Shown here: positions 21,381 through 30,700 of the stretch, piece after piece
How the letters are laid out: every line of letters begins with the position of its first letter
Position numbering within the stretch: the first letter of the stretch is position 1
Assembly: GCA_037447655.1 (NCBI GenBank)
Contig: JBBHKE010003227.1
Span: 1 to 49,262, forward strand
Source: Zygnema cylindricum
Lineage: Eukaryota > Streptophyta > Zygnematophyceae > Zygnematales > Zygnemataceae
DNA length: 49,262 nucleotides
Direction: 5' to 3'
Notes under the pieces: model-generated
Database searches by the model: none
The model's input: the letters and a program-made list of their open reading frames with translations, nothing else
Told to the model about the DNA's origin: nothing
Made by a program: the position numbers and the translations under genes

Positions 21381-22042
21381 AGGTTAGCAGACTGGATTTT
21401 AGATTCAGGTGCCTCAAAGCACATGTGTAAGGATAAACACCTGTTCACTAAAATAAGAAAGATTCATAACGTAGAGATAGAGTACGGGGATGTGGGATAG
21501 TCACTACTACTCTTGTAGGATCGGTAGATTTGAAAGTGTTAGTAGAAGGAAAGACATCCATAGTTACATTCTCCGATGTATTGTTTATTCCGGAGATGAA
21601 CAAAAACCTCATATCTAGGTCTGTATTAGATGATAAAGGTTTTGATACTAGCACTAGGAAAGGAGTCTTTACTGCTAGTTTTGAGGAGGAAATATATTTC
21701 ATGGATGAGAAAGGTAGCCATGGGATGTTTAGGCTGGTTTTAAGCAATGAAAAGAAAAAACTTTATTATGTTGGTGTTCATGATATAATGTTGTGGTATA
21801 AGAGGCTTGGGCATGTGAATCTAGATAAGATAAAAGAGATGAAAAATATGGGAGTAGTGGAAGGAATTCAGTTCGGTGAGAGTGAGAATCTAAGTGATTG
21901 TAGTGGATGTGCTCAACGTAAAGCACAGAGATTACCCTTTCCCAAAACATCCACCTATAAGGGAGAAAAAATTCTACATTTAGTACACACAGATATTTGG
22001 GGACCGACCAAAGTGCCCTCACCAGGGGGGAAGGGATTATGA
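21381..22042 (+). pseudogene. Cop-1 protease and integrase N-terminus of D
   Basis: DWILDSGASKHMCKDKHLFT is the protease active-site region, with a stop shortly after (21498). The frame 21530-22042 then contains FSDVLFIPEMNKNLIS, the pre-integrase motif WYKRLGHVN (the first His is changed to Tyr), CSGCAQRKAQRLPF, and HLVHTDIWGP with the first integrase Asp. Confidence 0.88.
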
Positions 22043-22540
22043 TGACTATCACTGATGATTGGTCTCGGTATTCGAGGGTGTATTTTTTGAAAAATAAGTC
22101 AGAAACTCAGGATTGTTTTAGACAATACAAAGCATAGAGCGAAAAACTCCATGAAACTCTAATCAAGAGAGCAAGGAGTGACAATGGTGGAGAGTATACT
22201 TCTAACCAATTTGAGGATTTTTTGAGGGAAGATGGAATTCAACACCAAAAGACAATTCCAGAAAACCCGGAACAGAATGGGATAGCTGAACGATTAAATA
22301 GAACACTAAGTGATAGTGCTAGAAGTATGTTGTCGGATAAAAAGATAGGAAAAAGGTTTTGGGGAGAAGCAATGAACGGTGCTAATCACCTCAAAAATAG
22401 AGTTCTTACCTCGGCTATAAAAGATCAAATACCTTATGAGAGATTGATCAGGCGAAAACCAGACATATCTCACTTAAAGGTTTTCGGCAGTCAAGTATTC
22501 AGTCTAGATACAGATCTGTCTAATTGAAAGCTGGATCCTA
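22043..22540 (+). pseudogene. Cop-1 integrase core of D
   Basis: TITDDWSRYSRVYFLKNK, RARSDNGGEYTSNQFED (second Asp) and PEQNGIAERLNRTLSD (Glu) are present, then FGSQVFSLDTD. An in-frame TAG interrupts at QYKA near 22135, and another follows at about 22525. The DDE residues themselves are all retained. Confidence 0.88.
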
Positions 22541-22985
22541 AAGGAAAACCGGGATTCTTAGTAAGATATGATGAAGATGTTAAAGGATATAGAGTTTACG
22601 ATCTAAAAAGGGAAGATATAATCTTAGTAAAGCATCTAGTAGGTATGGATGAAGGAAAGTCTGTGGATCTGTTCAAGTATACAAAGTCAGTAAAAATCAG
22701 ATTTGAGTCAGAAAATTCCGATGACTTTGAGGTTCCTAACTATCCAGGTTTTAGAGAAGATGACATTTTTGCAGGTACAAATCAGACCAAAAAGGACTCG
22801 GCTGCAAAAACTCCAATGATAAATCTACCCGAAGCGAAAGACGTGGTAAAAATTAATTCGAAATCAAGGGATAGGGGAAAAGCTGAGATTGCTCAAAAGA
22901 ACCCACAAGAACCATCTATTCCTGCCACATTATTTTAGGGGGGAAGGAGAAGTAGCAAAAGATTGCAAAAAAAAAAGGTTAATAA
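22541..22985 (+). pseudogene. Cop-1 integrase tail and linker of D
   Basis: PGFLVRYDEDVKGYRVYDL is the copia GKGY-type tail. It is followed by a charged linker (MDEGKSVDLFKYTKSVKIRF and on) and GGRRSSKRLQKKK. A stop occurs at about 22936. Confidence 0.8.
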
Positions 22986-23774
22986 CAAGGTAATAAAACT
23001 ATCTCATCAAGATGAACATCAGACTTATGGAGAGGCGATGACTTGTCCAAAAAAGAACCGGTGGAAAACAACCATCAATGAGGAGATGGCCTCAATTATG
23101 GCAGCCGATACTTGGGAGCTAGTGGATTGTCCACCTAACCGAAAACCAATCGGTTGTAAGTGTGTTTTCAAATTATAACTGAACCGAGACACCGACTACA
23201 AAGAGATTAGTGGCAAAAGGGTTACACAGAAAGAAGGAATCGACTACTAGGAAACCTTTGGTCCGAATTCCTGGTCCGCTACCTCGTCGGCAGCCCGGAG
23301 ACAGAGGTGTACCAGATGGACATCAAGACAACCTTATTGCATGGAGAATTAGAAGAGGAGATCTTCATGCGACAACCCGAAAGATTTGTGGAGGAAGGAG
23401 AGGAGAGTAAGGTACGCCAGCTGATTAAATCTCTTTATGGTTTGAAACACGCGTCTCGACAGTGGAATAAGAAGCTTGATGAGTTTCTTACCAGTTTGGG
23501 ATATATCCGGATCAGCTCAAATCACTCAATCTATGTTTTTGAAGATGAGGAAGGTGTTATATTTATTGCAATTTATGTTGATGATTTGTTTGTTTTAAGT
23601 AAATCAATGGAAAAAATTAATAAACTGAAAATCGATCTTAAGGGGAGTTTTGAAATGAAATATATGGGGGAAGCAAAATATATTTTGGGAATTCAAGTAG
23701 AGAGAGACCAAGATAGAAAGATTATAAGATTGACTCAAAAAGAAGCAATAAAGAACATGCTGGAAAAATTTTAG
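22986..23774 (+). pseudogene. Cop-1 reverse transcriptase of D
   Basis: The start of RT is visible as WELVDCPPNRKPIGCKCVFKL. After a damaged stretch (23180-23300), the frame 23307-23774 carries YQMDIKTTLLHGELEEEIFM, SLYGLKHASRQWNKKLDEF, IAIYVDDLFVLSKSMEK (catalytic YVDD) and YILGIQVERD. A stop follows LEKF at 23772. Confidence 0.92.
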
Positions 23775-24078
23775 ATGGATAAAGCTAATAGTTGTACAAC
23801 TCCAATGGAGTTAAAGAAGGGAAGTGAGGGGAGTGAGGAAGAAAGAGTCATAGTCTTAGAAGAGGAATTAAGTCCTGAAGAACAAAAGTTCATGCAGACT
23901 ATTCCTTACAGGCAAGTAGTGGGAAGCCTAATCTCTTTTATAAATTGTACCCGGCCGGATTTAGCTGCGGCTGTAGAAGTGCTGAGTAGAAGTCTAAATG
24001 CTCCCACTAAGAAAGATTAGGAGGCATTTAAGAGAGTCCTTAGATATTTGATAGGAACTAGGAATCTATGGTTGCATT
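23775..24078 (+). pseudogene. Cop-1 RT/RNase H junction of D, left of the TRIM
   Basis: CTTPMELKKG, PYRQVVGSLISFINCTRPDLAA and LSRSLNAPTKKD are followed by a stop at 24018. KRVLRYLIGTRNLWLHL then reads up to the TRIM insertion. The reading continues after 24580 at FGWGE in RNase H. Confidence 0.9.
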
Positions 24079-24182
24079 TGTTGGATTGGCACGTGAAGCC
24101 GGTCCAATACGGGCTAGAATATGGAAACATCCATACTCGAGCCGCCCGTAATAAATGGGTACGGACCCGCCAGTCTCACATC

Positions 24183-24244
24183 GAGCTGGTGGCACAGTGG
24201 TAGTGCGTTCGCACTGAAGTGAAAGTTCAGTTGAACCCCCGGCC
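24183..24244 (+). ncRNA. Decayed tRNA-like sequence in TRIM LTR 1
   Basis: This is the LTR 1 copy of the sequence better kept at 24457-24527. The A box (TGGCACAGTGG) is intact. The anticodon arm has lost bases, the B-box region is rearranged, and the 3' acceptor half is missing. TTTT follows at 24247-24250. Confidence 0.55.
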
Positions 24245-24294
24245 AATTTTCCGTGTGGGACATCTTGCGAACCAGATTTCTAGGAAATCTAACA

Positions 24295-24307
24295 TGGTAT
24301 TGGAGCC
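24295..24307 (+). other. Primer-binding site of the TRIM
   Basis: TGGTATTGGAGCC directly follows LTR 1. It differs at two bases from the usual plant initiator tRNA-Met 3'-end site. The copia elements around it use a different, internal tRNA site. Confidence 0.75.
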
Positions 24308-24456
24308 AACGGGATTGCGGATGGTTTGACCGGCTTTCCCGTGAGGGGGGGTGTTGGATTGGCACGTGAAGCCGGTCCAATACGGGGTAGAATATAGAAA
24401 TATCCATACTCGAGCCGCCCGTGATAAATGAGTACGGACCCGCCAGTCTCAACATC

Positions 24457-24527
24457 GAGCTGGTGGCACAGTGGTAGTGCGTTCGCAGCTGAAGTGAAAG
24501 GTCCAAGGTTCGAACCCTGGCCGGCTC
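24457..24527 (+). ncRNA. tRNA-like sequence embedded in TRIM LTR 2
   Basis: The 71 nt fold as a full cloverleaf. The acceptor stem is GAGCTGG/CCGGCTC (7 bp, one G-U). The D stem is GCAC/GTGC with loop AGTGGTA, and the anticodon stem is TTCGC/GTGAA with a 7-nt loop. The variable loop is AGGTC, and the T arm CAAGG-TTCGAAC-CCTGG has one mismatch. The A box TGGCACAGTGG (24464-24474) and B box GGTTCGAACCC (24507-24517) fit Pol III consensus sequences, and TTTT follows at 24530-24533. Position 33 is not U, so it is unlikely to decode. The D arm, variable loop and T arm resemble initiator tRNA-Met from memory. Expression is inference. Confidence 0.6.
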
Positions 24528-24585
24528 AATTTTCCCAAGTGTGGGACATGCCGAATCCCGGATTTCTAGGAAATCTAACAGCATT

Positions 24586-25088
24586 TGGGTGGGGAGAATA
24601 CTGACATCACTCCTTGGAGTGATGCCAATTATAGTGATGCTCCTATGAGGAGATGTACTTCTAGATATGTAACATATGTGGGTGATGATGCTTGCTGTTG
24701 GAGTAGCAAATAGTAAAAGGTTATTGCTCACTCTACCATGGAGGCTCAGTATATGGCCTCTCGCTCTGCTGTAAAAGAATTAATGTGGGTCAAATCTTTG
24801 TTTGGTGAGCTTCGTTACCTTAAGAGTGGTGTGCATAATTTTTTTGTGATAATCAAGCAGCAATCGCTATTGATGCCAATCCTAAACATCATTTTAAAAG
24901 CCAAACAAATAGACATTAGACTCAGCTTTGTTAAAGAGAAAGTAGAAAACAAAATAATCAGTTTAGAGTATCGACCAGATAGCGAGATGGTAGCAGATAT
25001 GATGACCAAACCTGTGCCTTCCCCTACACTAATTTTTTGCGAGAGAAGTGTGGTCTGAAATTAAAGAGTGACTAGAAAATAAGGGGAG
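24586..25088 (+). pseudogene. Cop-1 RNase H of D, right of the TRIM
   Basis: After the TRIM, RNase H continues with WSDANYSDAPMRRCTS-like sequence, HSTMEAQYMASRSAVKELMW, a frameshifted CDNQ region (a run of T near 24841), IDIRLSFVKEKVE and MVADMMTKPVPSP. The polypurine tract AATAAGGGGAG ends at 25088. Stops and at least one frameshift are present. Confidence 0.88.
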
Positions 25089-26131
25089 TGTAGAAATTGA
25101 TGGTTCTTTTAGCATTTTCTATGTCTATAATAAAGTGCAGAAAAAGAAGCTGAGGTAGTCTCTCTCTAACTTCTCTCTCCAACTCCCACACTTGTTACAG
25201 TCACTAAGAAGTTGGAGAGAAAGCTAGTGCCATGGCTGCCTATGCTATCCAAATTTACGGGGTAGTAAAGTAGTTTATTTACTAAAAGGAAAGTTGTCGC
25301 TTACAGGATTTGATCCTGGTACCCACGGATAGGTAATGCCGACGGTAGCCGGTAGCCTCATCTATTTAGTTTATGATTAGTGGTAGACAATATAGGGTTT
25401 AATAAATATATAAACGTTAACATATAGGCTAATTAATTTAACGACAACTATATACGGGATACATAGAGTTAGTTATGAATAGTACGGATTACGATTACGG
25501 AGAAGAAATAAGTATTGGGCATTTGTTTCGATAGCGAAACAAATTCATCGCAAATATTTATGACGGTTATGATTGAAATAAGCATTCAATCGGACGGCCG
25601 GAAAGAATGCCAAGATCGCGGAAGAGGATTTCGGCGGTTTATGGTCGCCGCCACATTTAATGGCAAGTGGCACCACGACATTGGATTTCGGCATCTCCAA
25701 GGATTACAGAAACAAATCCAGATAAGACACGTGTCGACATTTTGGTCATGTCGTACAATGTTCGTACATAAAGTACACCGGTAGCTATACCTTTATGTAC
25801 GGTACAATAATATGATTGGTGCCGTACGTCAGTAGATAGATTTTTAGAGAGAGATAGGACTTAGAAAAATTTGGTAGATAGAACCCTCTCTCCCAAAGAG
25901 CTTCTATACAAAAGGTCAACTTTTACCCACCATAACTTGCTGCTCGCGGAGCAAATTCATAGATTCTTTTTGCTATCAACTCAAGGGAGTCTTGCCTTCA
26001 CAGCGGTGACGGTGGTCAGAGATTTTGTCTTCCAAGGTGGAAGTTATTCTTGCTAAAACACGAAGGGGTCAGGGTTATAGGCTTCTTCCAAGCTGCCCAT
26101 TCTGAGGACCTATGGAGGTCTCAGAGTTGCA
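25089..26131 (+). repeat. 3' LTR of D (Cop-1)
   Basis: It starts TGTAGAAATTGATGG after the polypurine tract and ends GTCTCAGAGTTGCA, 1043 bp. It is colinear with the LTR of J. TATACAAAAGGTCAAC at about 25910 is the likely TATA region. The right flank is minus-strand pol of E. Confidence 0.87.
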
Positions 26132-26480
26132 TCCATTGCATCCGAGTATGACTAAGACTCATCAGGGTGAGACAGCTTAGTTACCTTGTGAGCGACCTAT
26201 TTTTCTTGTAGACTTCTGCTGCATCTTCGTCTTCCCTGAAAGTCCGAAGCTGAATAGAGGGAAGTCTCAAGTTCCTCCTCATTGTCTCATCGGCTCCCCT
26301 ATCTATAGAAACCGGTTCCGGCTCCTCCTCCGCTGTCTCCTCGGAGTGTATAGAGATATGGGGAGATTTCGGTATTTCTCCCCCATCTTTGATCTCTCTT
26401 GAATTTGCAAGTACTTTTTCACTCATGTCCCTTCCGTAAGGTCCGAGTCCTCCTCACTCTTAGAACCAAAACTGATTTGT
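26132..26480 (-). pseudogene. Linker of E between integrase and RT
   Basis: The frame reads MSEKVLANSREIKDGGEI, then DRGADETMRRNLRLPSIQL and DEDAAEVYKKNRSLTR, and ends in SYSDAMDA. H has the same layout with DRGADETVRGNLRLPSIPV. Arg/Lys-rich and acidic blocks alternate. No catalytic motif is expected. Confidence 0.8.
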
Positions 26481-27058
26481 ATCTTTTAAAAAAAAATTGA
26501 AGGAATTAAATGACTTCCCTTCATTAATGACAACTAGGTGTTTTACCAGAATGATATCTTGTTTTGCTAAGTCATAGACTTTATATCCCTTTAAATCCTC
26601 ATCATATCCCACGAAGTTTCCAAGTTTTCCCTTAGCATCTATTTTCCAGTTTTTCTTATCAGTATCAAGATTGATCCTATCTTCTTGTCGGCTAACATAC
26701 TACATTCGTTATCTCTTAGAGTCTAGTTCAACCTCTCAGCTACCCTATTTTGTTTTGGATTATACGGTACACTTTTCTTATGCTGAACTCTCTCATCCTC
26801 AAATATTCCTCAAACTGGTTAGAGATATAGTCTCCCTCATTATCACTCCTTGTTCTCTTAATGGGCGTTCCGTGCAACTTGTCACTCCAAGCTTTATATT
26901 CTTTGAATTAAGTTGATGCTTTAGACTTTGTCTTTAGGAAGTAGATTCTAAAGTATCTGGACCAATTATGAGTAATTGTCATCATGAACCTCTTACTTCT
27001 TACCGAAGGTACTTTTACTGGGTCCCCAAATGTCTATGTGGACCAGATCTAGTACTCT
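26481..27058 (-). pseudogene. Cop-1 integrase core of E, heavily mutated
   Basis: Minus-strand pieces match TDDWS (FRIYFLKTKS-like), RSDNEGDYISNQFEE-like, and QNRVAERLN-like sequence of D and H, scattered over three frames. The DDE region is recognisable only by comparison and is not functional. Confidence 0.75.
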
Positions 27059-27640
27059 CTAGCCTCTATATGTGGCAGTTTTGGGAAAGGGGAGTTTGTG
27101 AGCCTTACCTTGGGCACAACCACTACAATCATCCACCATTTCATTATCCCCAAACTGAATGCCTTCTACTACACCAAGCTTCTTCATTTCCTTCAGCCTA
27201 TCAAAGTGCACATTCCCCAAACGCTTATGCCAAATCATCAAGTTTGGGACACCAATATAGTAAGAATTCTTCTTTTCATTACTCAGGTTAAGCCTAAATA
27301 TTCCATGGCTACCTTTATTTGCTGTGAAGTAGATTTCATCCCCATATTTAACTCTAAAGACTCCCTTTCTAGTGAAGGTATGAAATTTCTTATCATCTAA
27401 TACCGAAGTAGAGACAATATTTTTGCTCACCTCAAGAATGTAGAGTACATCTGAGAAGGTGAGCATAGAAGTCTTACCCTCTACTAAGACTTTTAGATCT
27501 ACCGAGCCAACTACATCTGTAGTAACTATTCTCCCATCCTCATACTATAATTGTAGGGATCTTTCTTAGCTTGGTAAAGAGGTGTTGGTCACGACACATA
27601 TACATGGATTCACCTGAGTCGATGATTCATCCTTCTTGCG
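27059..27640 (-). pseudogene. Cop-1 protease and pre-integrase of E
   Basis: WIIDSGESMYMCRDQHLFTK is the protease site, with GAS changed to GES. The frame 27466-27059 has FSDVLYILEVSKNIVSTSVL, WHKRLGNVHFDRLKEMKKL and CSGCAQGKAHKLPFPKT, the H-H-C-C pre-integrase block. Confidence 0.87.
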
Positions 27641-27686
27641 GGGCCTCCCAAGTTGCTCCAAGAGCACACTTATGTTTGCGAGTGAT

Positions 27687-28750
27687 CTATTTCTCCCACA
27701 AATTCTCATCTAGAACGCGTTCCTCGTCTTCCTCCTCAGAGGACTCGTTCTCCTTGGTCTCTCCATTCACTTTTGTGACCACAAGTGCCTTCTTCTTCCC
27801 TTCAGAAGAACCTTCTCCAAGGATCTCTTGGATCCTCACCTCTCCCAAATCGGTACACTCCCCTATGAAGTGTCCCGGATTTTGCAAAAATGACAAAGAC
27901 CCTTTGGGGGGCTTGGTCCTCCAGACTGATCTCTTTCTCATTTGAAGTTGATGTACAGCTTCCTCATATTCTTCCCACACAATTCCGTTCCGACAGCTAG
28001 AGCTTGAATGCTCTTTTCTCCTCTCCAAATCTCAATAGTGTTCTTCGCACAAGTATCATCTGGACCAATGTATTCCACTTCTAAGAAATGTCATCCATAT
28101 CCTGCAGTCGGTACACTATGTTCTCAAACTCATCAAGAAGCTTCATGATGAGGGTGTTGATTTTCATCTTCATTGTACCCGTTCACCCGACACTCACCAT
28201 CTCCATATACAAACAAGAGAGATCATTACCATAGTCTAACATTTTCCCCCCTTTGTAAATATACTCCCCTAACCTTTGCTCGGCCAACTGGAGCTCGTGA
28301 ATGGTACGGGCTCTATAGATATCCACTCTGGTCTCCCACAACTCCTCGGCCTTCAAAATATGAAGATGAAGGTTGCCAAAGCTTGAGTAAGATGCCTCAC
28401 AATGAAGTGTTTGGCAGCCATGTTTGTGTATTCCCACATTTGAATATTGTTTTCCTCAGTCTTCACGGTCGTCGCTCCAGATACCGTGGCGATAGGAGTA
28501 AGAGGTCTCTCCTTCCCTTTCCCTTTTTTTGACAAAATAGTGTCCTAGTCGTTTACCTCTTGTGCTGGGGCAGATAGTGCAACAGAAAGCGTCACTCCAC
28601 CAAACCTTGGTGGGGCTCCTTGAGATGGACGTTTTACTTGTCCACTAACAATACCCTAGTATTGTTTTTCACACAAAGCCCTGTCATCATGGCTTCCCAA
28701 TAAATGAACCCAGATCCGTTGAAGATGGGCACCCTAGAGGGTAAGCCCAT
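27687..28750 (-). pseudogene. Cop-1 gag of E
   Basis: The ATG within the primer-binding site (28748-28750) reads MGLPSRVPIFNGSGFIYWEAMM. Frames at 28535-28183 carry TVKTEENNIQMWEYTNMAAKHFI and AEELWETRVDIYRA-like parts. The zinc knuckle is near 27885, and a one-base shift splits its CHFCK and NPGHFIGEC halves. An acidic tail (SSEEEDEERVLDENL) follows. Many stops are present. Confidence 0.83.
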
Positions 28751-28754
28751 AATC
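28741..28754 (-). other. Primer-binding site of E
   Basis: On the minus strand, GATTATGGGCTTAC abuts the LTR end ...GAATTGCA. It keeps the TTATGGGC core of the initiator tRNA-Met anticodon-arm complement. Confidence 0.65.
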
Positions 28755-28798
28755 TGCAATTCTGTGTCCCCCATTAGACCACAGAATTTGAAAGCCTT
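28755..28798 (-). repeat. 5' LTR of E, distal 44 bp
   Basis: TGCAATTCTGTGTCCCCC on the plus strand is the reverse of the Cop-1 LTR end, and the part ends at GAAAGCCTT. The rest of this LTR continues at 29760 beyond an inserted LTR. Confidence 0.8.
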
Positions 28799-29759
28799 TG
28801 CAATTTTGTGTCCCCTATTGGACTACAGAATTCAGGAAGCATCTAGGTAGTATTTGACTAACCCCCTTTTTATTAGAACCACTGCTACCCAAGTAAGCAA
28901 ATAGACAATTTTAGTCCACCCTTGTGTAGTATGGACTCCCTTGAGTCCGCGACAAAAAGAATTAGTGAAAACGCCAAACCAGGCGATTAGTTATAAAGTG
29001 GCGAAGATGCCAATTTATATACAAGCTTGTTGGGAGAGATGTGGCAACCTCCTCAATCCACTAAGTCCTAGACCCCTTTCACAACCCCTATCTAGTGATG
29101 TACGACCCAATCAGAGGATTGTTCGGTACAGAAAGGTACTATGGCCGATGTCCTTTTTGTACGGCATGTGTACGAAAAGGCCATGGAGTGGACGTCTATC
29201 TCCTCCAAACTTGTCCTCATGCTCTTCATGATTCCCGCTTCCAAATCTTATCTTGCCACGTGGCGCCCCGTCATGTCACGGCAAAAAACCGCCAAAGCGG
29301 CTATTCGGGATCACGGTGTTGATATGTGCGATTGGATCTAAACCGGCTTTTAATACTAGCCGTCAAAAACAAATGGCTGGTAAATTTGTTTTGTGCGCAT
29401 TATATTCCAACTAGCCTCTATGTCTTTTGACTATAATTTCGTTAATCGGATTAATGTTCCTAACAAATGTTTTAATAGTTATCACACCCTATATATCTCA
29501 GCATAGTTCCTAGACTATACGACAATGCTAACGACTACTTTCACGGACGGCACGTACTAAGATCAAATCTTGGGTACGTGGAACCTTTTTACTGAATCTT
29601 TCAAATAACCTAGGCAGCCATGGCTCCACCTTCCTCACTTTCCTTCAGTGACTGCAACAAGTTTGGGGGCCAATGAAAGGGTGTGGAGCCAGGCTGCCTA
29701 TGTGTTTTTTTCTCCTATTAAGACCTAGATAATACGTTCTAAATCTATTAATTTCAATA
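28799..29759 (-). mobile_element. Solo Cop-1 LTR inserted in the 5' LTR of E
   Basis: The 961-bp LTR runs on the plus strand from TGCAATTTTGTGTCCCC to ATTAATTTCAATA. The expected CA end is mutated to TA. It is flanked by GCCTT (28794-28798) and GCCTC (29760-29764), a 5-bp duplication with one change. It is colinear with the surrounding LTR, which gives the false look of two LTRs in tandem. Confidence 0.8.
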
Positions 29760-30700
29760 GCCTCTACGTACTTTTTGACTAACACCTTTTCAACTAGAAA
29801 TAATGTTACCTCAACAGGCAAACGGATAACTTGACTGCACCCCTGTGCACTCTAAACTCCCTTGAGTACGCAACAAAAAGAATTACTGAAAATACCCAAC
29901 CAGACGATAAGTTATGAAGTGGCAAAGATGCCAATTTATATACAAGCTTGTTGGGAGAGTGGTGGCTACCTCCTCAAACCTCTAAGTACTAAACCCCTCT
30001 CACAACCCCTATCTACTGATGTACAACCCAATCAGAAGACTGTTCAGTACAGAAAGGTACTATGGCCGATGTCTTTTCTATACGGCTTGGGTACGACAAG
30101 GCCATAGAGTGGACGTTTGTATCCTCCGAACTTGTCCTCATGCTCTCCGCGATTCCCGCTTCCCAATCTTATCTTGCCACGTGGCACCTCGTCATGTCAC
30201 GCCCGAAAATCGCCAAAGCGGCTATTTCCTGATCACGGCGATGATATGTGCCGTTGGATCTAAACCGAATTTTAATACTAGCTGTTTAAAACAAATGCCC
30301 GGTACATTTATTTTGTGCGCATTACATTCCAAGTAGTCTCTATGTCCTTTGACTATAATTTCGTTAATCAGATTAATGTTCCTAAGAAATGTTTAACAAG
30401 TTATCACACCCTATATATCTCTGCATAGTTCCTAGACTATACGATAACGCTAACGGCTACTTTCACGGACAACACGTACCAGGATCAAATCCTGGGTCCG
30501 TGGAACCTTTTTGGTAAAAACTCTTGCCTTCACCTTCCTGTCTCTTTCAAATAACCTAGGCAGCCATGGCTCCACCTTCCTCACTTTCCTTCAGTGACTG
30601 CAACAAGTATGGGGGCCAGTGAAAGGGTGTGGAGGCAGGCTGCCTATGCTTTTCTTTTTTAAGACCTAGAAAAGACGTTCTAAATTTATTGATTTCAACA
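29760..30700 (-). repeat. 5' LTR of E, main part
   Basis: It continues from GCCTCTACGTACTTTTTGAC to GATTTCAACA, the reverse of the Cop-1 start TGTTGAAATC. The minus-strand TTGTATATAAATTGGC near 29935-29945 is the likely TATA region. With 28755-28798 the LTR totals about 980 bp. Confidence 0.82.

Larger units (their letters stand above)
24079..24580 (+). mobile_element. TRIM (miniature LTR retroelement) with two LTRs and target-site duplication
   Basis: LTR 1 (24079-24294, 216 bp) and LTR 2 (24352-24580, 229 bp) both start TGTTGGATTGGCACGTG and end AAATCTAACA. The 57-bp interior starts TGGTATTGGAGCC, close to the TGGTATCAGAGCC site for the 3' end of initiator tRNA-Met, and ends in the polypurine run GTGAGGGGGGG. 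The 5-bp duplication GCATT flanks it (24074-24078 and 24581-24585). There is no coding capacity, so it must depend on another element's enzymes. The LTRs contain a tRNA-like sequence. Confidence 0.88.
20898..26131 (+). mobile_element. Copia element D (Cop-1), 5' truncated, with 3' LTR
   Basis: On the plus strand the gag C-terminus, protease, integrase, RT, RNase H and 3' LTR are in order. The 5' LTR and gag N-terminus are missing because C is inserted there. A TRIM element sits in RNase H. The 3' LTR ends inside the pol of E, so D was inserted into E. Confidence 0.88.
26132..30700 (-). mobile_element. Copia element E (Cop-1), 3' truncated, 5' LTR split by another LTR
   Basis: On the minus strand there is a 5' LTR (29765-30700 plus 28755-28798), primer-binding site, gag, protease, integrase and linker. 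The reading breaks at YSDAMDA where the LTR of D begins, so RT, RNase H and the 3' LTR are missing. A second Cop-1 LTR lies inside the 5' LTR. Confidence 0.85.

Noticed and set aside
24114-24731. A 205-codon minus-strand frame
   Set aside because: It spans the TRIM and RNase H of D on the opposite strand and is an accidental shadow of those features.
28755-30700. Two Cop-1 LTRs in direct tandem, suggesting an element without an interior or an LTR array
   Set aside because: The left 44 bp and the right part form one LTR interrupted by a second LTR with a GCCTT/GCCTC duplication, so nesting explains it better.
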